From Cucumis sativus (lineage: Eukaryota; Streptophyta; Magnoliopsida; Cucurbitales; Cucurbitaceae): 64,000 bases of DNA. Numbering within the stretch: the stretch's first letter is position 1; each line of letters opens with the position of its first letter. Shown here in pieces: positions 1 through 11,722 of the stretch. Location: the NCBI RefSeq assembly GCF_000004075.3, contig NW_022279523.1, positions 1-64,000 on the forward strand, given 5' to 3'. Both the position numbers and the translations under genes were made by a program. Under the pieces are notes generated by a model. That model was not told where the DNA came from, searched no databases, and saw only the letters and a list, made by a program, of their open reading frames with translations.

Positions 1-28
1 TCTCTCTCACTTCCTTCCTCTTCCATTA

Positions 29-362
29 ATGGCAGGTTCTCCTCATCTTCCTCCTTTCTCCAGTGTTGATTCCTCCTCTACTTCGACCTGTGATGCTCTT
101 TTCTTCTTCCCTCGCAATTTCGATTCCACCATCGTCACCGATTTTGGTTGCAATTTCTACACTCTTCAACCTCAACCTTCTGGATTCCCTCACTCTCACC
201 GGATTGACTTCAATGTCCTTGGAACCTCCACTACTACTACTAGTACTCCACTCATCAAAGAATCCGCTGGATTATATATCAGACGCTCCTCTTCCTTTCC
301 TTTCTAATACTTGTCTCTCTTCTAACTCCAGTGGTGAGCCCCCGAACAAATCGCATTACTCC
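29..362 (+). other. possible 5' end of an unidentified host gene
   Basis: A C/T-rich leader precedes an ATG at 29 that opens a 92-codon frame rich in Ser, Thr, Pro and Phe, closing at 307. A second frame, open from 63 to 377, runs through a good splice-donor-like CC|GTGAGT at 363 in phase 0. The richness of these frames in Ser and Leu partly reflects the pyrimidine-rich DNA. I recognise no domain. It may be the first exon of a gene whose later exons lie at 2397-3135, or simple C/T-rich sequence that is open by chance. The two candidate frames conflict, so no product is assigned. Confidence 0.22.
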
Positions 363-2396
363 GTGAGTTCCAATTAATTCCATCTTTATTTAATATTCAA
401 TTGTCCTCTTTCCATTTGTTTCAATTATTGAATAGAAAGTTAATTGAATGAACTATGTTCCAATAATTTCATGTGGTTCTGGTAAAGCACAGTGCATCCG
501 GTCGAACTTCCCCCATTATGTAATTTTATGGAGGTAGTTTTGTAAATTGGATTGAAACAGAGGCTATTCAATGTGTATGCATCAAAATATAGGGATTTTG
601 TTTGATTAGAAGAATGTAAATTTGTCAAGGACAATAGCATGCTTAGTGTAATTGTACTCAAATATATTACTAAAACAATTGCTTTATTTGTGTTGATACA
701 TTATTTGTGTGGTAGATCTCTTGATTCATTTTGATGTTTGTATTTTGAAGACATACAAAGGTCATAATACTAGTTGCTATTCTTTTTATCTTGGTACGTT
801 TCATTTTTGTTTTAATGTTTCACTGTCTCTATAATTGACTGTACAAACATATATCATCATTCAATCACTTTTCAAGTTTTAGATTCTGAAATTTGTACAT
901 ATTGGGGTTTTCCTTTTTCTTTATTTTGGATTATTTCAAATCTCCAAAGATCTTTCTTGTAACATTTGCATATTTTAGTTTGTTAAAATCTTCGAAAGTA
1001 GAGGAGAAGGCTCCAAATGCATTCTGTCTCTCATTGCCTTGCCCTAACATTATCATCTGTGTAAGATGTGCCAATGAGTAGACCATTTTCTTTTACTTTT
1101 TTTTCCATAGCTTTTGAACCACTTTCCCTTTCTCTCCTTCTCTTTCATTCTTCTTTTATGTTAATTGGAAGAAGCTTTGAGGCCTCTCTTGAAAATAGTG
1201 AGGTTTTGAAGGGGATAGAAAGAGAGTGATGGTGGGATCCATCAAAGGTTTGGGATTTCACATAATGTTTGCATCACTCTTTTAAATGTAATTAGAGGTT
1301 GAGGAGTTGATCGTTGATCATAGATAAGGAGGGGCTGGTTAGTGGCTTGGAAAAGAATTCAACAACATTAATTTTTTCTAAAAAATAAAACAACCTTCCG
1401 ACGGTTGTTAACACTCCTCGACAGTCGAGATAGGGTAAGACTTGTATTCTGGTTCTGTTGATACCTATATTTGTGCTTCATCACTTTATAATTGTACTTT
1501 TATTTATCCCCTTTGTATATTTCCATGTGTTTCATGTTTGTCTTTTATGTTTCTTCTATTTATATATTTCTTCATGTTCTTATCCATTCGGTTTGCTCTT
1601 GCTGAGGTTACACATTCATTGTTGTGCTGGTACTTAGTTAATGATGTCTAGTAATTTTTGTTTTGCAAATTTTCTTGTTAGTGCTCAAGTTTGATTTCAT
1701 ACTGCCTTTAGCATAGCTTTACGACTGGAAATTCAATTGCACATTGCCCTTTTTTATTTTGTTATTACTGATGGACTTATTTGTGATACCTTTAAAGAAG
1801 AATATTTATGGCTATTTGTGTTGAAGTTTATTTGTTGATTATTGGTTGGTTTTTTCCCTCCACTTTTCTTAATATTTTGAAGTGTGTAATAAGGTAAGCA
1901 ATTTTTTAGTCCCCTAAATTTGTTTTGTTGATGAATTGTTTCCTTTTTTTTCTCGGTTTTGTTTTCAGGTTTTCATCATTATTCATGGGGCTAAATATTA
2001 CTCATGGGTATTTGTTCGATCTTATTTTGTTGTGATCAATTGATATACATAATATGCACTATAAATTTGTTAAATTGTTGGATTATTTGCTTTTTTAATA
2101 AGGTTGGAGGAACCTCAAGGTACGTTTTGTTAAAGCATATTTTATATTGATAAATTTGAAGTTGTCAAGTCTATAACAATGATAATGTTAATACGAGTAA
2201 ATTCATAGCAAATTTAGTTGACTTAACTTATTTACATGCTGGTTGCTCGGACTCTTGGAAAAAACTTACGTGCATTTTAACCCACGATAAGAGGACTTAA
2301 GGTTGTTATGACTTACATATCAGTTTTTGAGATTTTCCTTTGTAACTTTTTCATAGACCTTATTGTAGTTTTTTGTTTCTTCATTTTTGTTTGTAG
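363..2396. other. AT-rich stretch without recognisable gene, intron-like
   Basis: T-rich, short-framed sequence with no transposon terminus or domain that I can recognise. The T-rich composition on the plus strand, the donor-like site at 363 and the acceptor-like TTTGTAG at 2391-2396 fit a long intron read on the plus strand, but this is inference only. Confidence 0.3.
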
Positions 2397-3135
2397 GACG
2401 TTTCTAGAGAATGAAAGACCAAGTTTGAGTGAGAAATTGGTCTCGATGAAATTGAGAGTTCAATGAACAGCACATACAATGCAAGTAAATCTACCTACTC
2501 AAACCCATCTTCTATTTCTAAAGCAGAAGGGCTTTCGGTGGCTGAAACAAGTGAGTGATTAAGTTTTTTATCACCCGTATTATTTGTTATCACTAGGGAA
2601 AGAAAGCTGAGTAGAAAAAGTAGAATGCCAAATGGAAAAAAAAAATTTAGTAAGCAGAGCGTTATTATTTTAAAATAGAAAACAAAAATTAACATTATTG
2701 TTAAACCGAGCCATTCTCGAGAAACATGAAATAGAATTTGATAGCTGCCTTGCATCGTGTTTATGAATGTTAAGAATGAAACTATCGTAGGGTTATAGAA
2801 TAATCATTCTATCAGCCTCAATTATGTTACAGAGGTTTATGAAATAGAATTTTCTTATGTATTGTAATAGTAGAAGATTCTTCGTCAGGAAGAAAAGCTT
2901 ATAGCTTTGAAGAGTATCTAAAGGTTACAGAAGAGCAACCGAAAGCTTACGATGAGCTCCAAACCAATTTTCCAACACAAAGCCAGAGTGGATCCCAAGT
3001 ACAACGGAAAGTTGTTAAAATCAAATCTCTTATGTCTTATTTCATAACTATTTAGTTTTGATCTTAACTACAACAATTTTCATTTTTTTCTAGGTGATTG
3101 TATGTTGCTTAGAAATTAAGTGTTTTGAAAATTAG
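2397..3135 (+). pseudogene. three exon-like segments of an unidentified host gene
   Basis: Exon-like blocks at 2397-2550, 2871-3010 and about 3094-3135 have AG before and GT after them and compatible phases. The open frame starting at 2463 (MNSTYNASKSTY...) breaks after one base of a codon, and the second block restores the same frame (SFEEYLKVTEEQ...), ends in phase 0 and runs into a short third block ending in TAG. Extended upstream to 2397, the first block has two in-frame TGA codons, so the locus looks dead or the true acceptor lies further in. The middle block is repeated at 50138-50278 with a one-base length change. The peptide is polar and Ser/Gln/Glu rich. I do not recognise its family. 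Confidence 0.4.
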
Positions 3136-3156
3136 TGGTGAGAAATCACACTTAGG

Positions 3157-3583
3157 AACTAAGTGTAGAACCATAGAAATGTTACCCCATCGGTTCTAGC
3201 AATGCCTAGTTACCGCAGTTCATAACAAAGAAAGAAAAGAGGCTCGTAAATGCAGACCATAAAAAAGTGAGACAATCAACAATTATAAAAAAAAAACATA
3301 TGCAATATGCATTAAAAAAAAGCTCATAAAAAATACAGAGTCAAGTCAGTTAGGTCAAGTAGAACATGTTGAGTTCCCTAGCTATTAGAGCTTTTGGGGG
3401 AAAACATCACTTTTGGCCTAACCAAAACTAGACCATCTATTTTTACTGTTTTAAACACAAAATCAAGTTTGATTGAGGGCTTTGAAAAAGAGGAGGAATC
3501 CTCCTCGATCCACAGTAGGGCGAAAACGAGGCTTGTTGTCACTTCGAAGGGAGCAGTCAAACTTAGCATTGAGTTTGATTTTT
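3157..3583. repeat. dispersed repeat R, copy 1
   Basis: A block of about 430 bp beginning AAGTGTAGAACCATAG and ending in a unit with the near-palindrome GGAGGAATCCTCC. Related copies are at 6425-6850, 50428-50853, 57236-57680 and, partial, 59785-59935. Short frames inside it on the minus strand are shadows of a repeat and I do not call them genes. Its origin is unclear; it could be part of a decayed retroelement. Confidence 0.7.
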
Positions 3584-6424
3584 TTTTTTGAAAAGGTAAT
3601 GATAATATTATACAACAACAAGGTGGACCTCACAACCTGAGGTCAAGACAAAAGAGCGAACAACACTCACAGAACCCATAAGTACCCAAAACAACCCCAC
3701 ATCTCGGGAACAAGAACTAAAACCAAAAGAAACCAACTAGTGTTCCAAACATTAAAAGGACAAGAAGAAGAGAGAAAGACAACAAAGTTAATAAAGAGAA
3801 GAGAAACCCCACAGCCCGGGGACAAGCAAACGAAAAGAACATTAAATAAGACCATGAACACCATCCGACCAAGAAGCAGCACGCACTTTAATACACGACC
3901 GAATGAGCTGGAATACAACCATAAGCTCTCGAACAGCACCTCCATGAAGACGATGATTTCGCTCCTGCCAAATGAAATAAATTGTAGCACACGAGAGAAG
4001 GCGCCACAGTTTTCTCCTCACACTCTTCCCAATACCCTGATTATAAATCCCACCGACTTAACCTATCTCTAGTACCCAACCTATCCCTGATGGCCAACCA
4101 AGCACAGAAGGAGTGCTTAGGAATATTTCCCCCACCCCATAGTAAATCCGACCAGTCAACCATACTACTATGAGGACGAACAGTCTCCCACTCACTGGTG
4201 ATCGAAAAACTATCATGACTCCCCAGCACCCAGACCCACCTATCCTCAACACTCGGACTCGGCCTCACTCCCTAAACCCTATCCCAAATGTCCATCAAAT
4301 CCAAAGAAACAAGCAGGCACCTCCAATCACCATTCCGACCCATGAAATCCACCAGCCTCGCATCCCACCGACTACCCGCATCATAGATCACCTCTCTACC
4401 CAAACTGCTGGATAATCGGCCCACCTGAATCCATGGAACCAACCACACTCTACACTTCCTTCCATTGCCCACCTTCATCTTAACATGAGCTTTAAGGATA
4501 TCCCGCTTACGCAAGATTTCCCTAAAGCACCAAAGATCGACCCACCCCAGCATCGATCTCCCACAGCGCTCTCCCTTTAAGGATATAAGATTCCACCCAA
4601 GCAACCCACAAACTACCAGATTTAACAAGTAGCAACCATAATATCTTCAACGTGCTTGCTATATTCCAAGAAGATCCATCGCGAATATCAAGACCTCCTT
4701 CATCAAAAGGAAGACAAACTTCATCCCAGGAAACTTTAGCACCACCTCTTCCCTCCTCCTTACCTCTCCACAGATAAGCCCTCAAGATCTTATCAACGTC
4801 TCTGTGGACTTTCATAGGAAGCATGAACACACTAGCCCAATAAACCTGAAGGCTCCTAAGGACTGAGCGAACAAGCTAAAGTCTACCTACAAAAGATAAC
4901 ACTCTAGCAGACCAAGACCGAATATGACTGGTAATACGCTGAATAAGGGGATCACAATCAGAGCTCCGCAATCTTCCAGAGAGGAGAGGAAGCCCAAGAT
5001 AACGAACAGGGAGATGACCAATGGAAAAATCCATGTTAGCAGCAAGCCAAGAAGCTTTCGAACTATTAACCCCCACAAGAAAATTTGAGCTTTTAGCAAG
5101 ATTAGCAAAAAGTCCTGAAAGCTCAACCAAACCTCTTAATAGTCTCTTTTATGAAACTAATAGAATGATTATCAGCAGTACAAAAGATCATCAGGTCATC
5201 TACAAAAGTAAGATGAGTTAATCTGACCTTCTCACAAAACTGGTGGAATTGAAAATTCTAAGGTGGGCTGTTCAACATGCGAGAAAGCACCTCCATGACC
5301 ATCACAAATAAGAACGGGGATAAAGGGTCACCTTGTCTAAGTCCTTTCCTCCCATGGAAAAAACCTTCCAACGATCCATTAATCATAATGGAGAACATCG
5401 GAGAGGTCACATACGCTCAAACCCAACTCACAAATCTTAAAGGCGTACCTATGGCAATCAGCAAGCCAAAGAGGAAATCCCAATTAACAAAATCATAAGC
5501 TTTTTGGAGGTCAACCTTCATAGTGCATCGAGGTTTACCTCTGTGCAAATGGTATGCCCCTACAAGCTCCTGATAAAGAAGAATATTGTAAATAATACTC
5601 CTCCCAGGGATGAAAGCTGGCTGATTTCCACTAACAAGAGAAGGAAGCCACACACGAAGCCTATCTGCCAATATTCTTGAAATGCACTTATAAATAACGC
5701 TGCAACAAGATATAGGGCTGAAATCCTCAAATCGATCAGCATAATTCCATTTAGGAATAAGTGTAATAGCAGTCGTATTCACCCCTTGAGGGAAGTAATT
5801 GGTCTCAAAGAAGTGTAAGACGACATCATAGAAACCCTCTCCAACCACCGTCCAAGCTCCTTTGAAGAAGCCAACTGAATACCCATCAGGGCCTGGAGCC
5901 TTTCCACCATCCATGGAGAACAGAACACGTCTCACTTCCTCCCTGCCAATAGGCGACTAGAGGGCCTGGCAACACTCCTCAGTCCATCTAAACTGAACAA
6001 TCTCCTCAATACAAGTAGAGAGCTCTCTGTAGCTAATATTCTGAGAACGCAGACTATCTTTGAAATAATTAACTACCACCTGAGTCACCTGATCATGGTT
6101 AGTCAATCGATTTCCATCTGGGTCAATAACTGATTTCAAAGCATTGCTGCTCTGCCTTGATCGAACAGATCGATGAAAAAAGGCAGTATTCTTGTCATCT
6201 AGCTTCAACCATCTGACTCACGATTTCTGGCACATAGCGGCTTCCTCCACTCTAACCGCTTTCCAAAAGTTTACCCTGGCTAAGCTCGCGTGATTACTCA
6301 CCTCCTCCGATAGAGACTTCGTCTCCATCTCTCTTTGAGCTCAGTCCATGGTATCATTGGCAAGATGAGCATCCTCACTGATGGTCCGGATATGCCTACC
6401 AAAATGCCTGCGAAGAATCGAGGA
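3583..6424 (-). mobile_element. LINE (L1-type), 5'-deleted copy A
   Basis: The minus-strand LINE begins at its 3' poly(A), seen as a T run at 3583-3593, and runs up to about 6420, where it jumps to repeat R. Translated on the minus strand it gives fragments of reverse transcriptase: the GKAPGPDG block near 5890, palm and thumb segments around 5400-5600 and 4876-5130, and a zf-RVT-like C-terminal part around 4050-4270. Stops and frameshifts divide these pieces. The endonuclease and ORF1 regions present in copy B (53867-57028) are missing. At the point where copy B has a TAG (51929), copy A still reads through, so the two copies have decayed independently since duplication. Confidence 0.88.
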
Positions 6425-6850
6425 GATTACCCCACCGGTTCTAGCAAGGCCTATTACCATATTTCATACCAAAGAAAGAAAAAAAAGGCTTGTAAATGCA
6501 AACCATAAAAATGTGAGACAATCAACAACTATAAAAAAAACATATGCAATATGCATTGAAAAAAGCACATAAAAATTAGAGAGTCAAATCGATTAAGTCA
6601 AGTAGAATGTGTTGAGTTTCCCTAACTATTAGTTGCTTTTGTGGGAAATTTTCACTTTTGGCCTAACCAAAACTAGACCACCTATTCTTAGCGTTCTATA
6701 ACATAGCATCAAGTTTGATTGAGGGCTTTAAAAAGAGGAGGAATCCTCCCCAAACCACGGAAGGGGGAAAATGAGGGTCGTCACTCTGAAGGAAGCAGTC
6801 AAACTTAGCATTGAGTTTGATTGGAGGCTTTGAAAAGAGGAGGAATCTGA
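6425..6850. repeat. dispersed repeat R, copy 2
   Basis: It matches R copy 4 (57236-57680) more closely than R copy 1: both have a 'gatta/cccc' start, the same 'cactctgaag' variant and the same sequence after the repeat to 6933 and 57766. It is the right flank of the LINE in copy A. Confidence 0.7.
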
Positions 6851-6959
6851 TAAACCCCCTATATTATATCTGTACAGCGGAAGAGGGACAAAGAAATTAA
6901 AAAAAAATATCACGTGCACATGAATAGCATGTGCTTTCAAAGTGTTTTGGCATAATAGA

Positions 6960-8067
6960 AGTGAATAACAACTTTCAATTTAGAACTACAATATCAAATT
7001 TGAGGTCTCTTGAATTTAGATGCCTACTAGAAGAGTGCAAATGGTTTATTAGGACATCTCGTTATAAGAAGCGCGAGTTGTGGATGCTATGAAAATACAT
7101 TTATGAACATGACTGTTCATTGAAATACTAGTTTTTTTGTTATTAAGGAATGTCCTTCAAATGCTTTCGCTTTATGTTTTTTTGTTTTTCCTTTGTACAC
7201 GAGGTTGTTTAAAAATTTTGTGATGGAACTGAGTTTTACGAACTGTTGTTTTGTAAATAGTACTTTTAAAGTTTTGGTTATTTGAAGTAGGGCCCGAACT
7301 TAAGTTTGTTTTCTTTGATCGTATGATTTCAAGTGAATTTTACTATATTTTGTGTCAATCCACGGTCTCTTTGTCAAAAACTAATGACTTCAACTTAGTT
7401 ATAAAAGTTGGGTCGTTACGACAAAATTTAAGTATTAATGTAAGAATTATGTACTTCTTCATTATAAAGATCGATAGTTTAAAGTTTTTGACGAAAATTT
7501 ACATGGAATTACACGATCAGTTACCATTATCAATTACACGATAAGAAGAGCGAGTTGTGGATGCTATGAAAATACATTTATGAACATGACTGTTCATTGA
7601 ATACTAGTTGTCACATGCAAGCTTCTTCAACAGTAATTGACAGTTGCTTGATAGATGAGTTCAGGTTCATGTCTACTGATCGTTTCATTCCAAAAGCAAT
7701 TGTGCATAAGGCATGTACAAATCTTGGAGTTAATATAAGTTAGCAGAAAGCTTGGAGGCCAAAAGAACACATAGTAAAGATATTAAAAGGTGACACAGTT
7801 AAATCATACATGTTGATTCCAAGGTTCTTTGATAAATTGGTTAAATCTATCTCAGGTATAATGAGTTTCATATATAGAATGATGACATCAAATTGTGTAG
7901 ACAGTGTAAATTTAGTTTTTAAAGATCTTAGAGAACTACCTGTAGCTACCATGCTTAGTTCAATTAGAGATGTATTGCAAAAGTGGTTTGATGAAAGAAG
8001 TAAAGCTACTTTTACAATGAAGAGTTGTTTGACTTCTTGGGCTGAGAACGTGTTGCATTTAGAATAA
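6960..8067 (+). pseudogene. MULE (MuDR-type) transposase relic, interrupted
   Basis: Frames on the plus strand give a Mutator-like transposase in pieces. The first, at 6966-7131, has the pattern F-R-C-L-L-E-E-C-K-W ... E-H-D-C-S of the N-terminal DNA-binding domain, with an internal TGA. The second, at about 7618-8067, contains KAWRPKEHIVKILKG and then LRELPVATMLSSIRD..WFDERS..LTSWAENVL, as in MULE C-terminal regions. The two parts of the second piece are joined without the central DDE catalytic region, which is missing. An in-frame TAG lies just before KAWRP. A 409-bp stretch (7132-7540) holding gypsy LTR sequence splits the N-terminal part and is flanked by 68-bp direct repeats. No MULE terminal inverted repeats were identified. 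The gene cannot encode an active enzyme. Confidence 0.75.
7158..7420 (+). mobile_element. fragment of gypsy LTR 3' end
   Basis: Diverged but collinear with the last ~260 bp of the LTRs ending at 11722, 21876, 23282 and 30485: TTTGTAAATAGTAC, a TCAAAAACTAATGAC block and the terminal AAAGTTGGGTCGTTAC. It lies inside the MULE relic, between 68-bp direct repeats (7064-7131 and 7541-7607). Confidence 0.7.
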
Positions 8068-8333
8068 AATCAAGAATTTTATTGGTAAGGTTTTTTTTTT
8101 TTAATGTTTGTATCTCAGGTAGATATAAATAGATTGCTATTTTTGTCTATCGATAGAGAAATATAACAATTTATGTGTGTTTGTTTCAGATAGATAGAGA
8201 TAGATAGCTATCAATGTCTATTTGTCTCTATTTGTGCATGCTTTTTTTTTTTTTAATTTTTCTATATTTGTTTTATGTATTAGGTTGATCCAATTAGTAT
8301 GACTAAATACAAAGTAATGGATGATACAAAATG
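8068..8333. other. AT-rich spacer with GATA-like repeats
   Basis: Contains T runs and short repeats of AGATAGATAG type around 8190-8225. No gene or element end recognised. Confidence 0.4.
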
Positions 8334-8890
8334 ATAATGTGATTCATTTATATTGGTTCTAATTTGAAATATTCAAATTTATTTTGGAAATTAGTATAAT
8401 TAGTATAATATACAGTGATACATTATAATATAAAGTTTATATGTTAATGAAACTTTATTATATAAATTTAATTTAGTTATGAGATAAAGTTATATTAGAA
8501 TATGATTCAAATTTAACTTAAGTTAAATATAAAATATTTAATTTAGTTATTAATTAATTAATAGTTTAGTTTAATATTATTTAATTAAATTTGATTTAAT
8601 TAAATTAATATAAAACTATAAGGTATTGGAGAGATATTCATTCAATAAGATTTAAATGAAATATTAATTAAATATGATTTAATTAATTATTAACTAATTG
8701 ATTAATGGTTAATTAGATAGTTGATTTGAAACTTCTATTAATTTAATATTTTTTAAGTTAATAGAATCCTATGATTTTCTCTTACCCCGTCTCCTACTCA
8801 ATGAAAGAAAGAGAGTTATAAATATGTAGAAGAAAAACAGCTTTTCTTAACCAAAATAAAATCGATGATTTTCTTTTATGCAAAATAGAT
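8334..8890. mobile_element. copia-type LTR fragment, left part
   Basis: Matches 46560-47060, including the TGATACATTATAATATAAAGTTTAT-like stretch and the GAAAGAGAGTTATAA block near 8810. It is cut at 8890 by a minus-strand gypsy LTR; the sequence that resumes at 13009 is presumably its continuation. Assigned to copia because the same family begins with TGTTGGGATTTTATG at 62049, next to copia RT sequence. Confidence 0.6.
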
Positions 8891-9334
8891 TGTAACGACC
8901 TAATTTTTCGAATTAAGCTGAAGTTATTACTTTAAAACTAGATTCGTCCTTTAACCATAAGACTTTATAATTTAAAAAAATATATTTTTTAACAACATTA
9001 AAGAGTTTTTATTCGGGCTCTATTTCAAATAAAATTTTGAAAGTGTAAAAGTATCGATAATAAAGAAAGTTCAAGAACATAAAAGTCGTTCAATCATGAA
9101 ACCCAAAACAGTCTCAATTACTAAAGAAACCAAAATAAAAAAAATATAAAGTATAAGCAATTTGAAGGACATTTCCCTATGGCAGTTTCGCGGAAAAAGA
9201 TTAAACATAAAAGGGTGAGTATAAACATACCCAGTAAGAGACCCACTACTGATCTTGTTAGAAGAAAAATAAAATTGTTAACTTCCTATTGGAGGTGCCC
9301 TGCACTTTAAAAGTCTTGTGATCATGTAGAAATA

Positions 9335-9490
9335 CACATAATCAGTCCAATGCCCTAAAGGACACAAATATTAGTCTAGTGCTCTTCAGAAAGCACATGT
9401 AAGTCTAGTGCTTTCGAAGAATGCACATATCAGTCTATTGCTCTCGAAGAATGCACATGTCATTCTAGTGCTCTCGAAGAATGCACAACA
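9335..9490 (-). repeat. short tandem hairpin repeat inside LTR
   Basis: About five units of ~35 bp containing AGTCTAGTGCTCTCGAAG and ATGCACAT, each able to form a small hairpin with GTGC/GCAC ends. It corresponds to 11170-11310, 21285-21415 and 29940-30080 in the plus-strand LTRs. Confidence 0.65.
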
Positions 9491-9613
9491 GGTGGTGATC
9501 CCGTAGGACACCTGCAAGGCACACTACCCAATCGACAAAGCTAACAATTTTCCCTTAGTCCGTTATAAACATTTAATCAATCCATTCCTAGTATAGTCAA
9601 ACTACTTCATCAT

Positions 9614-11722
9614 TGTAAAGCCCCAAAGGTAAAAATATATATATATATACATTTTTTTATTTTTTTATATATTTTTATTTAATTTAAATAAAAAGAAAAG
9701 AAAAAGAAAATTCTTTATTATATATTTTTTTTTCTTTTCTTTTTTCTTTTTCTTTTCTTTTTCTTTTCTTTTCTCTCTTCTCCTTCCTCCCCGTGCGCCC
9801 TTCCCCTTCTCTCCGTTCGCAGCTCAGCAACCGCCGCCGCAGCCCAGCAACCGCCACCCCGAGACTTCTCTTCTTTCGTTTCTCTTTCTCTTTCTCTTTT
9901 CTTCTTCCGCCCAGCGCCGCGACCGACCCCCATCCGTTCGCAGCAACCGCCGACCTCCATTCCTCTTCTCCTTCCGTTCGCAGCAAGCCGCCGACCATCT
10001 TCCGCCGGCCATCTCCTTCTTCTCTTCTCCTCTCCGCTCCGTCCAAACCCAGCCTCACCGCCGCGTCTCCCCTACTGAAGCCGAACGCCCGATCTGCCGT
10101 CTCCATCTCCGGTTCACAAAGCAACCTTGCAGCAGTCGTCCCGCGCGCCGATCTGCCGTCTCCATCTCCGGTTCGCGAAGCAACCTTGCAGCAGTCGTCC
10201 CGCGCGCCGATCTGCCGTCTCCATCGCCGGTTCTGTCTCCGTCGAAGCCACGGTTCTGCAACCGTCTCCGCCGGTTCTGTCTCCGTCGACCACGCTCCTC
10301 GCTCACAACCGCCGCTCCACCTGCTATCAACGTCGGCCGACTAGTTGCTGTAACCGTTCAGATTTACTGTAACCGTTCAGATTTGTTGTAACCGTTCAGA
10401 TTCGCGGTCTGTTCGCGCGACGGTCTCCATCCGTGAAGCTCAGCCGCCACGTTCCCTTTGGCCGATCGCTGACCGACCCACACTTAGGATTTTTGCTGCG
10501 AGTTCGACATTCGTGCGTTGAGGTGTTGGGAGTAACGTTAGGCTCCCTTACATTCAAAACCTGTTTGTGAATTGTTGAAGGTTCAGTTCGCCAATATATC
10601 GGTGAGTTGGAACTTACGTTGAGGAAAGTAAGTGACATATGTATCGTGATGCTTAGGATTGTTTCGAGGACGTTAGTTGATTAAGGAGCTTCCCTAACTT
10701 TGAGGTAAGGGATTTTCTACTGGACTCACTTATGACTGTGAATTGTATGTGTTAAATGTATACTGTGGATTGACTGAAAATATATATGAATGCATATGAA
10801 TTGAAGTAGACTTGACGTCGAATGTATATCGTGATTGTCATGGAATATATATATAAGTGTGTGTATGTGGACAGGACGAAGATTGTAGATTGTGTTTGTA
10901 TGAGATGCAGATGTGAACTTGTGATTTTCGTTTAGATTGGGTGTACGTTACGTTAAAGTATGACTGTGTGCTGATGAACTGAGGGGTGTGTTGACTGTAT
11001 AGTTTGATTGACTGATGTATTAGCATATTATTGACAGACATATGACTGAAGTAAAATAAGTTGACTGTTAGGACGTTGAAAGAAAGAACTTTGTGTTTTG
11101 AAGTAATTGAAAGATGGATTGAATGGAATGAGGGGAAAATTGTTAGATTGTATTGGGATGTGTACCTTGTAGGTGTCCCACGGAATCACCAATTTATTGT
11201 GCACCTTCGGGAGCATTAGACTGATATGTGTTTCTTCAGAACACTAGACTGATATGTACGTCCCTCGGGGCGTTAGACTGAGATGTGTATCCTACGGGAT
11301 CACAAGACTGCGACTGTACATGGTGTCCCAATAGAACGTTAACAATTTATTTTCCCCTGACGGGACAGTAGAGGGTCTCTTACTGAGTATTTAAATACTC
11401 ACCCTTCTTATGTTTAATTTTCAGGCAAAGGTAATAAAAGCGGCAAACCGGCGAGGGGCAGGAAGGAAGCGTGACTGCCATAGGAAATATGTTGTTTGCT
11501 TCCGCTTATGGGTTCTTGTGAGGTTTAAGATGAATTGAAAGTTTGCTTACAAACGTTTATTGTAAATAGTATTGTTTTTATGTTTTCTTAAATGTTTGAA
11601 ATTCAGGCCTGACTTAAAGATGTTTTTAAATTAGCTTACGTTTTGTTTTATATTAATCAAAGTCTTTTATTTGTAAAAAAAATTAATGACCTCGACTTAC
11701 TTAGAAAAGTTGGGTCGTTACA
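9614..11722 (+). mobile_element. gypsy-type solo LTR (2109 bp) with target duplication ATCAT
   Basis: Starts TGTAAAGCCCC at 9614 and ends GGGTCGTTACA at 11722. The 5 bp before (9609-9613) and after (11723-11727) are both ATCAT, a perfect target duplication. There is no primer-binding site, gag-pol or polypurine tract next to it, so it is a solo LTR left by LTR-LTR recombination. It is related to, but diverged from, the LTRs at 19425 and 28164. It contains a GC-rich island (9790-10340), three 59-bp tandem units from 10091 and three ~19-bp GTAACCGTTCAGATT units near 10347-10402. Frames within the GC-rich part are composition-driven on both strands and are not called as genes. Confidence 0.9.
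10091..10236 (+). repeat. 59-bp tandem repeat in GC-rich part of LTR
   Basis: Units start with GATCTGCCGTCTCCATC at 10091, 10150 and 10209; the third is partial. The other LTRs of the window have only one such unit, so the expansion is specific to this copy. Confidence 0.85.

Larger units (their letters stand above)
2649..6933. repeat. segmental duplication copy A
   Basis: This segment matches 49919-57766 in direct orientation, 47 kb away. The match starts at AGTAAGCAG and ends at GAATAGCATGTG. It includes the second exon-like block above, repeat R, and the same minus-strand LINE at the same target. Relative to copy B, copy A lacks about 3.4 kb (B 53867-57262, the LINE 5' half and flank), about 150 bp (B about 51345-51495) and about 24 bp near 3675. 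The shared LINE insertion point means the LINE went in before the duplication. Confidence 0.85.

Noticed and set aside
9335..9490. CRISPR-like spaced repeats
   Set aside because: The units are contiguous hairpin repeats within an LTR without unique spacers, in plant DNA.
9684..10344. Long frames in the GC-rich part of LTRs (also 19668-20305 and 28396-28927)
   Set aside because: Open on both strands, Arg/Pro/Ser composition driven by base content, with no conserved frame between LTR copies because indels are not multiples of three.
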